Below are positions 34,303-46,336 of a DNA stretch of 64,000 nucleotides, one piece after another. Origin of the DNA: Pilatotrama ljubarskyi (Eukaryota; Basidiomycota; Agaricomycetes; Polyporales; Polyporaceae). The stretch spans positions 62,001 to 126,000 of the forward strand of contig MU277721.1 in NCBI GenBank assembly GCA_022385805.1, given 5' to 3'. Position 1 is the stretch's first letter. Every line of letters begins with the position of its first letter. The position numbers and the translations under genes are program-made. The notes beneath the pieces are model-generated. The model did no database searches. It saw only the letters and a program-made list of their open reading frames with translations, and was not told where the DNA came from.

Positions 34303-37300
34303 ATGTCGGTCATGCTAACGAAGTTCGAGTCCAAAAGCAACCGGGTCAAAGGTCTGCAGAAACTCGTCGAGCGGGTTGCACGCTCCCTGTACTGACTGGT
34401 GCAACTTACCAGGACTCGCGTTTCACCCGACTCAGCCTCTGCTCGCGGCGTCATTACACAACGGGAGTGTTCAGCTATGGAACTACAGGATGGGTGTACT
34501 AGTTGACAGATTTGAGGAGCATGAAGGTGCGTGCGAGACTCGGCACGCGTGAACCTCTCCCCAACTGGGTTCTGCGGCAGGTCCTGTACGCGCTGTAGCA
34601 ATTCACCCCAGTCGAGCTCTCCTTTGCACCGGAGGAGATGACTACAAGATAAAGGTTTGGGGTGAGTAGCGGTAGCGTTCGCCGGATATCTGTATCCTAA
34701 TATGCATAGACATCCGGCCCACAAACCGGCGTTGCCTCTTCACCCTCCACGGTCACCTCGACTACGTCCGGACCGTGCAGTTCCATCATGAAATGCCTTG
34801 GATTGTAAGTACTACCCATGTTCTGCAGTACTCACATGGACCGATTGACACCGCATGTAGCTCTCCGCTTCAGACGACCAGACGATTCGGATCTGGAACA
34901 GCACGTCGCGCAACTGCATCGCCATTCTCACCGGTCACTCGCACTATGTCATGTCGGCTCAGTTCCACCCGAAGGAGGACCTCATCGTGTCGGCATCGCA
35001 AGACCAGACCGTGCGCGTCTGGGATATATCCGGTCTCCGCAAGAACACGCCCAACTCCGCCCCCGGGACGTTCGACTCCTTTGATAATTTCTCCACTGTG
35101 AAGTATGTGCTGGAAGGCCATGATCGTGGCGTCAACTGGGCTTCCTTCCACCCGACATTACCGCTCATCGTCTCTGCGGCGGACGACCGTCAAATCAAAA
35201 TATGGAGAATGAGCGAGACGAAGGCTTGGGAGGTGGATGCGTGCCGAGGCCACTTCAACAACGTCTCCACTGCTCTCTTCCACCCCAAGCATGAGCTCAT
35301 CGTGTCTTGCGGCGAGGACAAGACCGTGCGCGTCTGGGACCTCACAAAGCGTTCTGCCGTTCAGACTTTCCGTCGCGAGCACGATCGCTTCTGGGTGCTT
35401 GCCGCTCACCCAGAGCTGAACCTCTTCGCTGCTGGTGCGTTATCATCTGCATACATGTGCTCACCCCCAGCTCAACAACCTCAGGTCACGACAATGGGCT
35501 GATCGTCTTCAAGCTGGAGCGGGAACGTCCCGCGTTTGCCATGCACGGAGACACTGTCTACTACGTGCGCGACAAGTACGTTCGGGCATACGACATCAAC
35601 ACTGGGTCAGATATCGGTCTCTTGAGCGTCCGCAAATTCGGGAGTCCCTACGTCCCTCCTCGGACCCTCAGCTTCAATCCGGCTGAACGTGCGGTCTTGT
35701 TGACCATCTCGTCCGACAACGGGCTTTATGAATTGTCGACTTTGCCCAAGGATGCTGTCGGAGAGGTCAAAGACTCTTCGACTGACGGCAAGCGCGGAAG
35801 TGGGCAGGCTGCCATCTTCGTCGCTAGGAACAGGTTTGCTGTACTCAACAAGGCAACACAGGTCAGATTCCAGATGCTATGAGCACAAAGTCTGTACTGA
35901 ACGAGCGTGTTCGGCGAATAGCTCATCGAGGTCAGGGACTTGTCTAACTCCGTGGTGAAGAGCATCAAGCCACCCGTTCAGACGAACGAGATCTTCTACG
36001 GTGGCACCGCAAGTCTCATCTTGAGCTCAACATCGTCAGTTGTTCTGTATGACATTCAGCAGCAGAAGACACTCGCAGAAATCACCACGCCGCCTGTGAA
36101 GTATGTCGTCTGGAGCGCCGACGGCTCGCTAGTTGCGCTTCTGAGCAAGCACAGTAGGTTTCTTCAACGTGTGCTCACGTATGCCTGAGCTAATGCTGGT
36201 GGTCAGCGATCACCATTGCGAACAAGAACTTCTCCCAGCACACTCTCATCCACGAGACAATTCGTATCAAGTCTGGCGCTTGGGACGACTCGGGTGTCTT
36301 TATTTACTCCACCCTGAATCACATCAAGTACTGCCTTGCGCAAGGGTACGTAAATAATTGCCTGTTTCGTAGTACCGTCCTAAATTCGCGCAGGGACCAC
36401 GGCGTCATTTGCACCCTCGATAACCCTGTCTACCTCACGCGTGTCAAGGGCAAGACTGTTCACTGCCTCGATCGCTCTGCGCGGCCTCGCACCATCACGA
36501 TCGACCCTACTGAGTATCGCTTCAAGTTGGCGCTCCTGCGGGGCAACCATGAAGAGATGCTGTACATCATCCGCACCTCTAATCTTTTGGGACAGAGCAT
36601 CATCGCGTATTTGCAGCAGAAGGGCTTCCCCGAGGTGAGATGGCTTCGCGACTGCATATAGGCTGAGTGCTCACATCTCCGCAGATCGCGCTGCACTTTG
36701 TCCAAGACAAGAGCACCCGCTTTGACCTTGCGATCGAATGCGGAAATCTAGATGTAGCTTTAGAGACTGCCCAGGCTATCGATCGGCCAGACTGCTGGGA
36801 ACGCCTAGCGCAGCAGGCTTTGAAGCAGGGTAACCACAAGGTAGGCAAGCGCCTATTTGAGGCTTGGTGGATGGGCGTTGGCTGACGTAGAATGATAGAT
36901 CGTCGAGAAGGCCTACCAGCGCACCAAGAACTTCGATCGCCTTTCGTTCCTCTACTTGGCCACCGGCAGTACCGAGAAGCTGACCAAGATGCAGAAGATT
37001 GCGGATGCGCGCGGAGACCCCATGTCACGCTTCCACAACGCTCTTTACGCAGGCGATGTCCAGGGTAGGATTGCGGTCCTCAAAGACGTCGGGATGTGTA
37101 CGTGTCTGCAGCATCCGTGCATGACGGAGGATCAACACAGCTGATCTGATCACAGATTCCCTTGCGTACCTCACGGCGAAGACGAACGGGCTGGAGGAGG
37201 TTGCCCTCGAGATTCTCGAGGCTGCGGGGCTTACAGAAGCGGACGTAGACGACGTCCCTTCATTCGGCCAATCTACCTTGAAGCCCCCTTCGGTTGTTAC

Positions 37301-38680
37301 GTCGACGGCCAACTTGAATTGGCCTTGGTTGTCGACGGGCGAGAGCTTCTTCGACCGCGCGCTTGCGAACGGCTTGGAAGCTAGTGCTGAGGCTCCTCAT
37401 CTCAACGGCGTGGACGGTGGTGGAGCTTCGGCCGCCCTGGACGACTGGGCAAAGGAGGAAGAGGCCGGTGAAGAAGTTGCCGCTGAAGAGGGTGCTTGGG
37501 ACCTCGATGCCGACGCGGAGGAGGCGGAGGAATTCCAGAAGGAGGAAGTCGTCGAGGAGGAGCCAGAGCTTGGCGCAGGCGCCACTCCCGGCGTCAGCGA
37601 GACTGAGCTTTGGACGCGCAACTCTCCTTTCGCAGCAGACCACGTCGCCGCCGGATCCTTCGACACCGCTATGCAGGTCAGTATGGTATCCCAGATAGTA
37701 TTGAGAGCCGAAGTCTGACCTCGTTTTTACAGCTTCTCAGTCGTCAGTTTGGTGTCGTCAACTTCTCCCTTCTCAAGCCTGTTTTCCTCTCTATTTATCG
37801 GTCCTCGCACGTATACCTCTCTCCCATGGCTTCCCTTCCCCCACTCCAATTGCACTTGCGCCGTAATCCCGAGGAATCATCTCCTAGCCGAGTTCTTCCA
37901 GTGGCTGTGCGCACGCTCCCCTCCATCCGCGCCGAGCTCTCCGAGGGCTTCCGTGCAGTCTCGGGCAACAAGCTGCCAGATGCGCAGACGGTGTTCCGTT
38001 CTGTCCTTCGAGCCCTCCTATTGGTCCCCATCTCCTCCGACAACGAGGCGAAGGAGGTGCGTGTTGGAAGGCCTTAGCTGAGATCAGCTTCTTAACCACC
38101 TCGTTTTCTCCCAGTGGCGGGACTTGGTCACATTGGCCAGGGAATACCTGCTCGGCGTGACGTTGGAGATTGAGCGCCGTCGGGTTGCTCAGGAGGAGCC
38201 GGACAACGTCCGGCGCAGCTTGGAGCTCGCCGCTTACTTCACGCATTGCAAGCTGCAGCCTGCGCACCTGCAGATTGCTCTACGCAGCGCCATTGGCGTG
38301 TTCGCGAAGGCAAACAACCATGCCACCGCAGCCAAGTTCGCTAGGCGGCTGCTCGAGCTCAACCCAGATCCCAAGATCGTGGCGCAGGTGAGTCCTTCGT
38401 GCATGAGGAATCTTCTTGGACTAAAATATTCCAGGCTCGTCAACGCATCGCTGCTGGCGACCGCAACCCGCGGAACGCCGTCGAGATCGACTACGACGAG
38501 TTCACTGAATTCGAAATTTGTGCTGCCAGCTTCACCCCGATCTACAAGGGCTCCCCCGCAGTGCGGTGTCCATACACCGACGCTGCATACCTGCCTCGGT
38601 ACAAGGGACAACTCGACCCGCTCACGGAGCTGACCGAAATCGGGGCGTCTTCTGCTGGCTTGCCCGCGCCTCAGTCATAG
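34303..38680 (+). CDS. COP1: Coatomer (COPI) subunit alpha
   Basis: Fifteen exons (34303-34351, 34413-34526, 34581-34661, 34710-34804, 34861-35434, 35485-35861, 35922-36153, 36207-36345, 36394-36634, 36685-36840, 36899-37097, 37156-37676, 37733-38056, 38115-38387, 38435-38680) give 1206 residues, close to yeast (1201) and human (1224). N-terminal WD40 repeats ([37 protein letters not shown]) form the propeller that binds KKXX cargo. The middle has the second propeller and alpha-solenoid ([19 protein letters not shown]). An acidic linker at ~860-900 precedes the C-terminal domain that binds epsilon-COP (ending GLPAPQS). It coats Golgi-to-ER vesicles. All introns are 47-61 nt. Intron 1 has a GTCTGC donor. 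Confidence 0.95.
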
Positions 38681-39342
38681 CTTGTCTGCGTTCTAGAGAC
38701 TCGGACTTGCGGCTGGAGAGGCGACGAGGAGCTCGTACCCTTGGACGTTGTCGCACAACTCGTGCGCCTGTATCGCTGAAAATAAATGTTCTTTCCTCGG
38801 ACCGGAATTTTCCCAGGCGGTGACTCAATTCACCAGCGTGAATGCTTACGGTGGCGCCCATCGGTTCTCGAGCGTATCATCGATGGCCTCATCGACCTGC
38901 GGCGCACGCTGAGCGAGTCCGGTGAGTAAAGCAGACATTCCGATCCCACGATGTCCTCGGCTGTGCTCCACGATGGGCGCCTCGCTTGTGTCCTCTAAGG
39001 GATGTCAATAGCGGACTGGCGAGTGTTGGTGCGGATGATATGCGTTGAGCGGACAACTTGAACCGCATCCATATCGTGCGCACCATTCGGTACTCGACTC
39101 ATATTCCCGCTATGTTCCTCTACAGAAGTTGGACATGATTTGCCCGCGGGGCACGTTGAGCCAATCGAAATCCAATCCTAGGCCCTGAACGCCTCGTGTT
39201 GGATGGGCTGTACTAGGTTCTGGGCTCTACGCCCACGGTCCTCGGGGGCCTTCAAATGCCCTTCCTTCGTGAGTCGTCCCTCCGTCTTCTCTCCTCTCAC
39301 TCGCCGTGCATACGTCCTTGACCTTGTACCTCGCCAACGACC
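38681..39342. other. Intergenic, no feature recognised
   Basis: 662 bases between the coatomer stop and the WW-A start. Frames on both strands between 39178 and 39577 overlap each other and have no motif. It likely contains the WW-A promoter. Confidence 0.45.
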
Positions 39343-42005
39343 ATGTGTACCGTTCCGGAGCACATCGCTGTCCGACCGCCAACGCCGATACAATCAGGCG
39401 GCGGTCCGGAGACGCCTCGCCCATCCGTCGAAGAATGTGGCTCTCCCGGCCTTGGACTTTCGCCCACGACGGATCGCTCCCCATCTAGGGAATCGGACGT
39501 CTCTGAGACGCCGACCGTTTGCGAGAGGGGGGACGAAGTCGCGCCCTCGTCACCCTGTGTATTGGACATTCCCCTGACGGCTGAGCCAAGTCCAGAGTTG
39601 CCAGAAGCAGCGTTAGAAGATATCAAGGAGGTTCCGGAGACGGGCCCGGGCCCGAGCCCGAGCCCGACGCAATCAGTAAGATTCTTGGCACCCGCCCCAG
39701 TCAGCTTTTTCGTGCGCAACAGGTATCAACGGAGGCATTATCTGTGAGTTTCGTGAATCAGACATCGAGCGCGTCGCTGATAAGAAGCTTGCTACGGTAG
39801 GTCAGACGAGCCGGATCGCGACAAGGAGATCAAAGAGATCCCCGCGAAGCATTCCATACCCGCTCGGTGAGTTGTCGATGGGTCTCTCGGGATAGTAACC
39901 TAAACGTTCCCATCCAGTCCCACGAAGATTGCTGGACGTTGGGAGCCTTACAATCACCCGGAAGGCCAGATATACTTCCGATATAAGGTCGGCATTATCT
40001 TGAAGCCATGCTTTCCTATAGGTCCGAGCTAAAGATCGACCGCCGCAGAGTTCTCGTGCCACCTTCTACACGAACGCGTACCTTCTCGACGAAGCCATCT
40101 TCAATGATGTGAACCAAGCGGCCGATTTGGTCGACCGGGAGCTCGGGCAGCATGACGACCTCCCGAAAGACATCGACGTTGGAATAGACACCTTCATTGA
40201 CGAGGAAGGGGACAAATGCGCATCTTACTATATCTGCGACGTGGAGAAGGAAGAGGTTCTCTGGCTTACGCCGACCGAAATCGACTTCCTGGTCGAGGAG
40301 GAACAACTTCCTGTATTGGACTGGGACCACTTAAGTAGGGGGCCATCCACTTAGTTTTGACGCCTGTTCCGACATATCCTCTTTTCTGCCAGGACATGCG
40401 CATACGCAATGGTTTTGGTGAGTACATATCCGTGTGTTCGCGCGTACTGACGATCGATCGCTATGTGCTAACTTGACGCTGTTCCGTTGCAGGCATCACA
40501 TCCAGATGTTCCCGCACAACCGAAGATATGACGAATCGAAGCTGAAGGAGCTACGCAGAACCATCAGCTATCACCTGTTCGGTAGGAGAGATTCGTCACG
40601 ATCTCCATGGGATCTGGGCTGAATCACATTTGAAGACAGGGAAACGTCCAGGACGTCCAATGCGCCCTACAATGCCAACGACCTGCATCGCTTCGGCCAA
40701 ATATTCGACAGTGTTGAACTCGAAGGCATGTCTGAACCACGTCTCACCTGGCATGAATTATCTCATGACAACATTGTGGTAGGCGAATTCGTGTGTGCGC
40801 TCGACATGGCAAAGATTGGTGCGCACTGCTAATTTGTGACATCCTACGCTATGCTTATGCCAACGGCTAGCTCGCATGAAGGCGCTCCTCTGTACGTCTC
40901 TCCAAGGCGTGACATCTTCCGCGTCCTTCTAATCCATCCGCCATAGCGCTCGAACAGCTCCGGCATTACCATGGCACGAAGTGGGCCAGGTTGGACTCGA
41001 ATAGAAGCGTCCATCGGGACGTCACCTTGGTGGTGCACAACCGCTCATGGTGGTTCACTTTCGGCTCTTGGCTGCTCTTCTGCACGCCGAGAGTCTACAT
41101 CAAGCGTCTGGACGAGATGTGGCTAGACGAGAAGATCAATCACCAGCCCTGGCGCAAATTCATTGGCGAGATCCAGGAAGACTGGACCGCCTCCATCACT
41201 CCCGTACGTGTTTACCCTTACCTTAGCCGTGTTCCCTGGGAGAGACTCATGCTACTTGCCACAACGTACTAGTCCGCCGTCATCCTCACGGCAAATGTCG
41301 GTTTTCTGGCTATACAGAGTGTTGACCAGGGCGGTTACGCCGAACCTGACCGTACGACCGGGCAAATCCTGAGCTACATCTCGACACTACTCAGCATCGG
41401 CAATATCATCGCTTGTACCATACTGGCGCGGCAACATCGAGCCTCTTCCCACCTCTATGCGGAGGATGCTGTACGTCATCGCCGAGTCCAAGATGCTCGT
41501 ATCCTGACGCTCCTGTGACTAGCTCGACTACTTGATCAAACGCGCGAAGACGCGTTGGGGAGCGGAACTCCTCTCCGTCGTGTTGAGCATACCCGCAGCT
41601 TTCTTCATCTGGGGGTGAGAGCCACAAAGCTCGCTTGGGTGTCATGATAGAGCTGATCCCCCGGGCCCTAAACCCTGCAGATTGTTGGCGTTCTCTGCAG
41701 CCATACTCTGGTTGTGTCTATGCGCGACGTCCCTGATCACCAGGATTGCGGTCGTCGTCATCGTGCTTCTCACTGGTTTCTTCATCGTACTGGTGGTGAG
41801 GAACGGAGAGTGGACCCCGCCGGCGATCATGCACTCCTTCCCGACACAGATGAAGCAGAAGTTGCGGAAGATCCCCGTGCGGAAGTTGACGGAACAGTCG
41901 CGCAAGCTCTCCAAACCCTTCCGCAGATTTACGGGCAAGCTGCATCGTAACCGGAGACCATCGAATCCGATACAGGAGGAACCTATCGACTTGAATCACT
42001 CATGA
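39343..42005 (+). CDS. WW-like domain, multi-span membrane protein (WW-A)
   Basis: Twelve exons (39343-39743, 39801-39866, 39918-39987, 40049-40334, 40393-40417, 40493-40581, 40636-40818, 40871-40891, 40947-41203, 41273-41470, 41523-41614, 41681-42005) give 670 residues. I know no name for it. The N-terminus is a disordered Pro/Ser/Glu region with a Gly-Pro-Ser-Pro tract. A WW-like motif follows (W164, GRWEPYNHPEGQIYFRY). Next is an acidic helical domain (~185-270), then LRHYHGTKWARLDSN and about five hydrophobic segments (SWWFTFGSWLLF, AVILTANVGFLAI, ILSYISTLLSIGNII, LLAFSAAILWLCL, IAVVVIVLLTGFFIVLVV). The tail is basic. WW-B (54332-57426) is a paralogue with the same late exon sizes (89, 21, 92 nt). 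Function unknown; a membrane-anchored adaptor is inference. Confidence 0.82.
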
Positions 42006-42301
42006 TCTCTACAGCTTTCCATCTTCATCCCGCGTCATGGCAGTTCAAATCTACCGTGTGTCATTAGTATATACGTCCGCAATTACTAAGTAGTACTGTA
42101 TGTTCTCTCATGTGTGTATACTACTCGGGCTGGACCTGGCGATGGCTTTGGTACTGTACTATATGGTGTTCCGAATGCCACGTTTGCTCCAGAGGTTCTT
42201 GGGTGAACTCGGGCATCTCGCATGCCCATCTTTCGCACCGTTTCTTGCGTTACTCTCGATAGGTGACAAATTCAAGGTCGGCAGGCGGAGGAGACAAAAA
42301 G
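42006..42301. other. Intergenic between WW-A and tRNA-Ser
   Basis: 296 bases without a convincing coding frame. The last bases (42296-42300) read as a T-run on the minus strand, the expected RNA polymerase III stop for the tRNA. Confidence 0.5.
42296..42300 (-). terminator. RNA polymerase III terminator of tRNA-Ser
   Basis: Five A on the plus strand, so T5 on the transcribed-sense minus strand, one base beyond the tRNA 3' end. This is the standard Pol III stop. Confidence 0.8.
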
Positions 42302-42395
42302 CGTCACCTGAGCGATTCGAACACTCGCGGGCAAAGCCCAACCGCTAGCAGCTACGAATAGCAGGCGATCCCGTTAACCACTCCGGCAAAGTGAC
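42302..42395 (-). tRNA. tRNA-Ser (anticodon GCU) with a 12-nt intron
   Basis: The minus strand folds as a class II tRNA. The acceptor stem GTCACTT pairs with AGGTGAC and is followed by discriminator G. The D-arm contains GTGGTTAA. The anticodon stem ATCGC pairs with GCGGT around CTGCTA. The variable arm TGGGCTTTGCCCGC is characteristic of serine tRNAs. The T-arm is GAGTG-TTCGAAT-CGCTC. The anticodon is GCT. Between position 37 and position 38 lies a 12-base intron (TTCGTAGCTGCT), the canonical nuclear tRNA intron position. It is followed by T5. The gene lies between WW-A and the Afi1-like gene. Confidence 0.95.
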
Positions 42396-42417
42396 CTAGT
42401 AGTCCGTTGATCAAAAA

Positions 42418-42432
42418 ATATATATATATATA
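42418..42432. repeat. Short AT microsatellite
   Basis: About seven AT dinucleotides in a row (atatatatatata) between the tRNA and the Afi1-like gene, in sequence otherwise of balanced composition. Confidence 0.8.
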
Positions 42433-42617
42433 AGTGACTGCTTCGCACACTATGACCAGTTTCTGACGGCCAGTTGTGGCTGAACGCGTCCGAGCATTGT
42501 GCTTTGCAATTGTGTCTCTTCTCCTCTTCCTCAAATCTTGCTCTGGACTGGCTTTACCATCTTGTCTAGCATTATCAGCGCAGTGTTGAGGGACTGTGAC
42601 AGGGCTGGCATACTGCC

Positions 42618-45600
42618 ATGTCTCACGATGCTCAGCATTGCTCCTTCGTTCTTGTCGCGGACTTCGACATCGACAGAGGTGCTCAGCTCACATACCAATT
42701 TCCGCAGCCTCTCGGGACAGATGAAGGGTAGGTGCAACCGGGTTAGGTTAGCGAAGCTATACTTAATGGCTACAGGCTATTGGCAAATTTGATGCTCCCA
42801 GATGGCGCGGAGAGGCAACCTACAGATTGGACAATCTTCTTCCTCAACCAGACGCCCTTCAATACCATTAAGCCTGTTCTCGCTCTGGATGGTGGTGAGG
42901 AATCGGATGCGGCAGAAGAGGGGGCGAGTATGCTGTATGGGATCAACCTGGTCCGGACAAAGCTAGACAAGACGGCGAGGAGGTGAGTCTCTGTCCTCTG
43001 TACACCGTCGCGGTATCCGAACGATTGTAGAGGTGCCATCGTGAAGGCTATGGCAATTGTAACGAGATATCCATTTGTGCAGATTTTCAAGGTACGTCCG
43101 ACAACCATTTTCCGTATGCACGGGCATCTTGAGATGCTTGAAGCCGTGTTCGTCCGCTCGGGGCTGTTGCCTATGCTGCTGAGAACCTCCTCATCAACAC
43201 ACGATCTCCCGCAAAGCTTGGTATTGCATTACTTGCAACAGTCTTCGCTGTAACCAGTCCCTGATGAGCCCTTGTTCTTTGCTCAGCGTAAGGCATATCA
43301 TGAGGTCCCCCGCCATACATGGGGGTCGCGGGTCCGGCATAAATCATCCTAGTGCTCAGCTCATGCAACTCGGCATCATATTCATTAACATCTAACCCTC
43401 GCGTTGATCCTGCAGCCTGTCCTTCTCCTGGCTCTAGACGACTACTTCATGAATCCCTCCCAAGACTGTCTAGCGCGCCTTTTCGACGCCGTCAACGAGA
43501 TGGACTTCAGCAACATGCCTGTCCTCACGCGCTACGAGAAGCTCATCATGCGCAACACTGAGCGGCAGGATGTCATGATCGGTCGCGGCGACGACTACAC
43601 GACGTACGCCGACCCGGGAACTGCCACGCAGCATACGACGAGCCTCCCGTCCACACGCCCTGGCCACCGGCCGACGAACTCGGGCGACTCGCGCGTGAGC
43701 TTCGACGATGTGCGCGCGAGGAGGGATAGAGACAGCGGCACGCGGAACGGCGGGGAGAGCTATAAGTCCGCCTCGGCGGTGCGAAGCCCGACGTCACCCT
43801 CCGAGGCGTCATTTTCCCTCGACGGGAGTGCGGTTTGGGTAGGGGACGAGAGCGGGCTGGACCAGATGGGATTTGTGGCCACTGCGAGCGCGGCAAGTGC
43901 GAGCAGCAGCAGCGTAAGCAGCGCTGCAGGTCGCGGTCGACGGTCGACGGACGCGTCTTCATCTTCATCCCATGGCGCATACGGCCGAGGGGGCGACACT
44001 GCGCCATCCCTCACTGGCGCTAGCGTAACTTCCGCCGCGCTGAAGGACTCGCACTTCTACCATACAGTCATCAACTACAACGAGCATCTCCTGCCCGTGA
44101 AGGTGCCGCTGTCGACCTTCCCGGAAGAGGTTGGCGAGGTGCGTACATAGGCACTACCTATGTAAACTGGTCTTGAAACGTCACATACAGGGCTCCGTGA
44201 CCATGCTATGCACGACGTTCTCTCCAGCGATCACGACCATGTCAGGGCCGCTCCACCCCCATCTGCATACGAACGGCGCCCTCACGCCACCCATCATCAT
44301 CCTCTTCAACGCGTTGATCACCGGGAAACGCGTCATCTTCCTCGGACACCATAAGCTCGCGGAGAACGTCTCGAACCACGTCCTCGCTGCGTGCGCGCTC
44401 GCCTCCGGGAGCGGCGTCGTCCTGCGCGGGTTCATCAAGCGCGCCTTCCCGTATGCTACGCTGATCAACCGCGAGGAGTGGGAGAGCATGTAAGCCCACC
44501 TTCCACTTCCTCAGCGTCGCGTCCGCCTTTGATAACGTGCGAGCAGCCCCGGGTACATCGCGGGGGTGACCAACCCCATTTTCGAGACTGCGGGCTCCTG
44601 GGACCTGCTGTGCGACATCGGCACAAATCGCATGGTCGTGTCGAAAGATATCTATCTCAACCACCCAGCGTCATGGTCAAGCTCCAATCCGCTGATCATG
44701 CGCAGCGGCACGCTCAAGGCGGAAGGCTCAGTGGGGAGTGAAGAGGAGGCTGTCCGTGTACAGACCAAGGAGGGCGGCTCGACGCAGAAGCCCGAGTTCG
44801 CGGGTCGGCCTGACAGCGCGGACAACGTCTTCGTTGAGGACGTACGTACCCGCCCCCTCTCCGTCTTCATCCTACGAACGGACAGCTGACAAGGGCGCTG
44901 GACACAGGTTCTCGGCGCGATCGCCTCGCACTACTCGGAAGCGCACGTGCGCGCCAAGTTCACCGAGTACGTGATCCGCTTCGTGCGCGTCGCGGCGCGG
45001 TACGAGGAAGACGTGCTGGGGTCGACGTCGATCGCGTGGCCCACAGCGCCGTATACCGAGCGCCCGGGCGAGAAGCCGCGGCTCGGGAGCGGCGGGTTCT
45101 TCGCGGACGAGGCGACGTGCGCGAAGGATCTGGCGGTGAACGCGAGCAGGATCGAGGCGTGGCGCCGGACGGAGTGCTACAAGCTCTTCCAGGCGGTGAG
45201 TGCGTCCTTGCGTCACGCAGCGGTGAGTGTCTGATCGCTGTTCGTTGGGATTGGTATAGGACTGGAAGCATATGATGGCAACGAATCCCATCCAGGGCTT
45301 CGACCTCCCGCACCAGATCTCGCGGCTGCGGTTCGCCAAGAACATGCCCGACGGCGAGGCGGAACTCATCTTCCGGACCATTGCGGAGAATCTGCACACT
45401 TACGATCAGGTCACGGAGGTGCGTGTCTCGCCTATGACCTCTCTAGAGGTGCATGGACAACGGACTCACGGAACACCAGCTCCTGGCGTGGCTCCCGCCT
45501 CACCTCCACGGCCTGCAGCCGCTCAGCTTCGGACTCTTCCACCAGCAGGAGAGCGTGCGAGAGCTCACGGTCGACCTCTTCAACGAGCTGCGCGCGTACC

Positions 45601-45853
45601 CGGTACGTCATCTATCTTCTCTAGCACGCTGCGCACGGCTCATGTTGACGGATCACACCTCTGACCATCCCTGTTCAAGATCGGCGTGCAGTTCTTGCAG
45701 GCGCTCAACCACTTCCAGCGGTACGCGTACGTGCGGCAGGCCCACGCGAAGGAGCAGCGCGCCAGAGAGGCGAACTCGCTTGCGATACCCCATTCCGCGT
45801 TCATGTCCCGGACGCCGTCGAACAGGAGCGAGTCCAGCCTCGGCGCGCTTTGA
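42618..45853 (+). CDS. AFI1: Afi1/SPA (DENN-type) polarity protein
   Basis: Ten exons (42618-42727, 42776-42982, 43031-43091, 43416-44138, 44191-44489, 44547-44841, 44908-45195, 45260-45418, 45480-45602, 45680-45853) give 812 residues. The N-terminal longin-like part reads [20 protein letters not shown], then [28 protein letters not shown] in pieces. A disordered Ser/Arg region follows (~190-330). The DENN/SPA core ([57 protein letters not shown]) comes after it. The C-terminal helical part ends RSESSLGAL. Yeast Afi1 binds Arf3/ARF6 and marks the polarity axis; DENN proteins commonly act as GEFs for Rabs. Intron 3 is 324 nt. Exon 9 begins at [17 protein letters not shown], which fixes the acceptor after 45479. 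Confidence 0.88.
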
Positions 45854-46336
45854 GCCGGTTCGGTGTATGCCTGTGCTCGCGCATACTTGCGGCGAGAGAA
45901 AGTAAGAATGGCTTGTGGTGATGCGTTTCACAGCGTATTGGGAGAAAGAGGCTGTTGAGAGCGAACATGTATACCACTATACCCACGAGGGCTGTCCGTA
46001 GGAGGACTGTGCTTATGTTGTAAATTATACATTGCAGCGGCTCCGGTGATACGCGCTGGTGGCGCAGGCCGCCAGTCTCAAACAGTACTTTGACTCGTGA
46101 ATCACATACAGAGGGGAACTCGTGTGTACCACTACTGTAGTAATAAGGTTGGCAGGAGTCACGCAACCTTCGACGTGCGCATATATGCAGGGTGAACGAG
46201 GGGAGCGGAAGGAATGCAGCGGCAGGTATGAGAAATGACAACACAGCGAGACACATGCAGCATCAGAGAAGACAGTTCTAGAGCAGCCAAAGCGAGCAGC
46301 AGCACAAGGGAGCAGAGCAGGACGGCCAAAGCGAAT
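45854..46336. other. Convergent intergenic region
   Basis: 483 bases between the Afi1-like stop and the stop of the small coiled-coil gene. A Ser/Gln-type plus-strand frame (46235-46423) overlaps that gene antisense and is not supported. Confidence 0.45.

Noticed and set aside
34146..34724. 192-residue minus-strand frame over the coatomer alpha 5' end
   Set aside because: Antisense to well-supported WD40 exons; no domain.
39676..39722. A first intron in WW-A with GTAAGA donor
   Set aside because: Splicing it breaks the frame into the next exon; reading through to 39743 gives a consistent phase for exon 2.
39988..40021. 34-nt intron in WW-A
   Set aside because: Too short; the acceptor at 40046-40048 gives a 61-nt intron in the same frame and a better match to WW-B.
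45419..45446. 28-nt intron in the Afi1-like gene
   Set aside because: Too short; the acceptor at 45479 gives 61 nt and joins to LLAWLPPHL as in the family.
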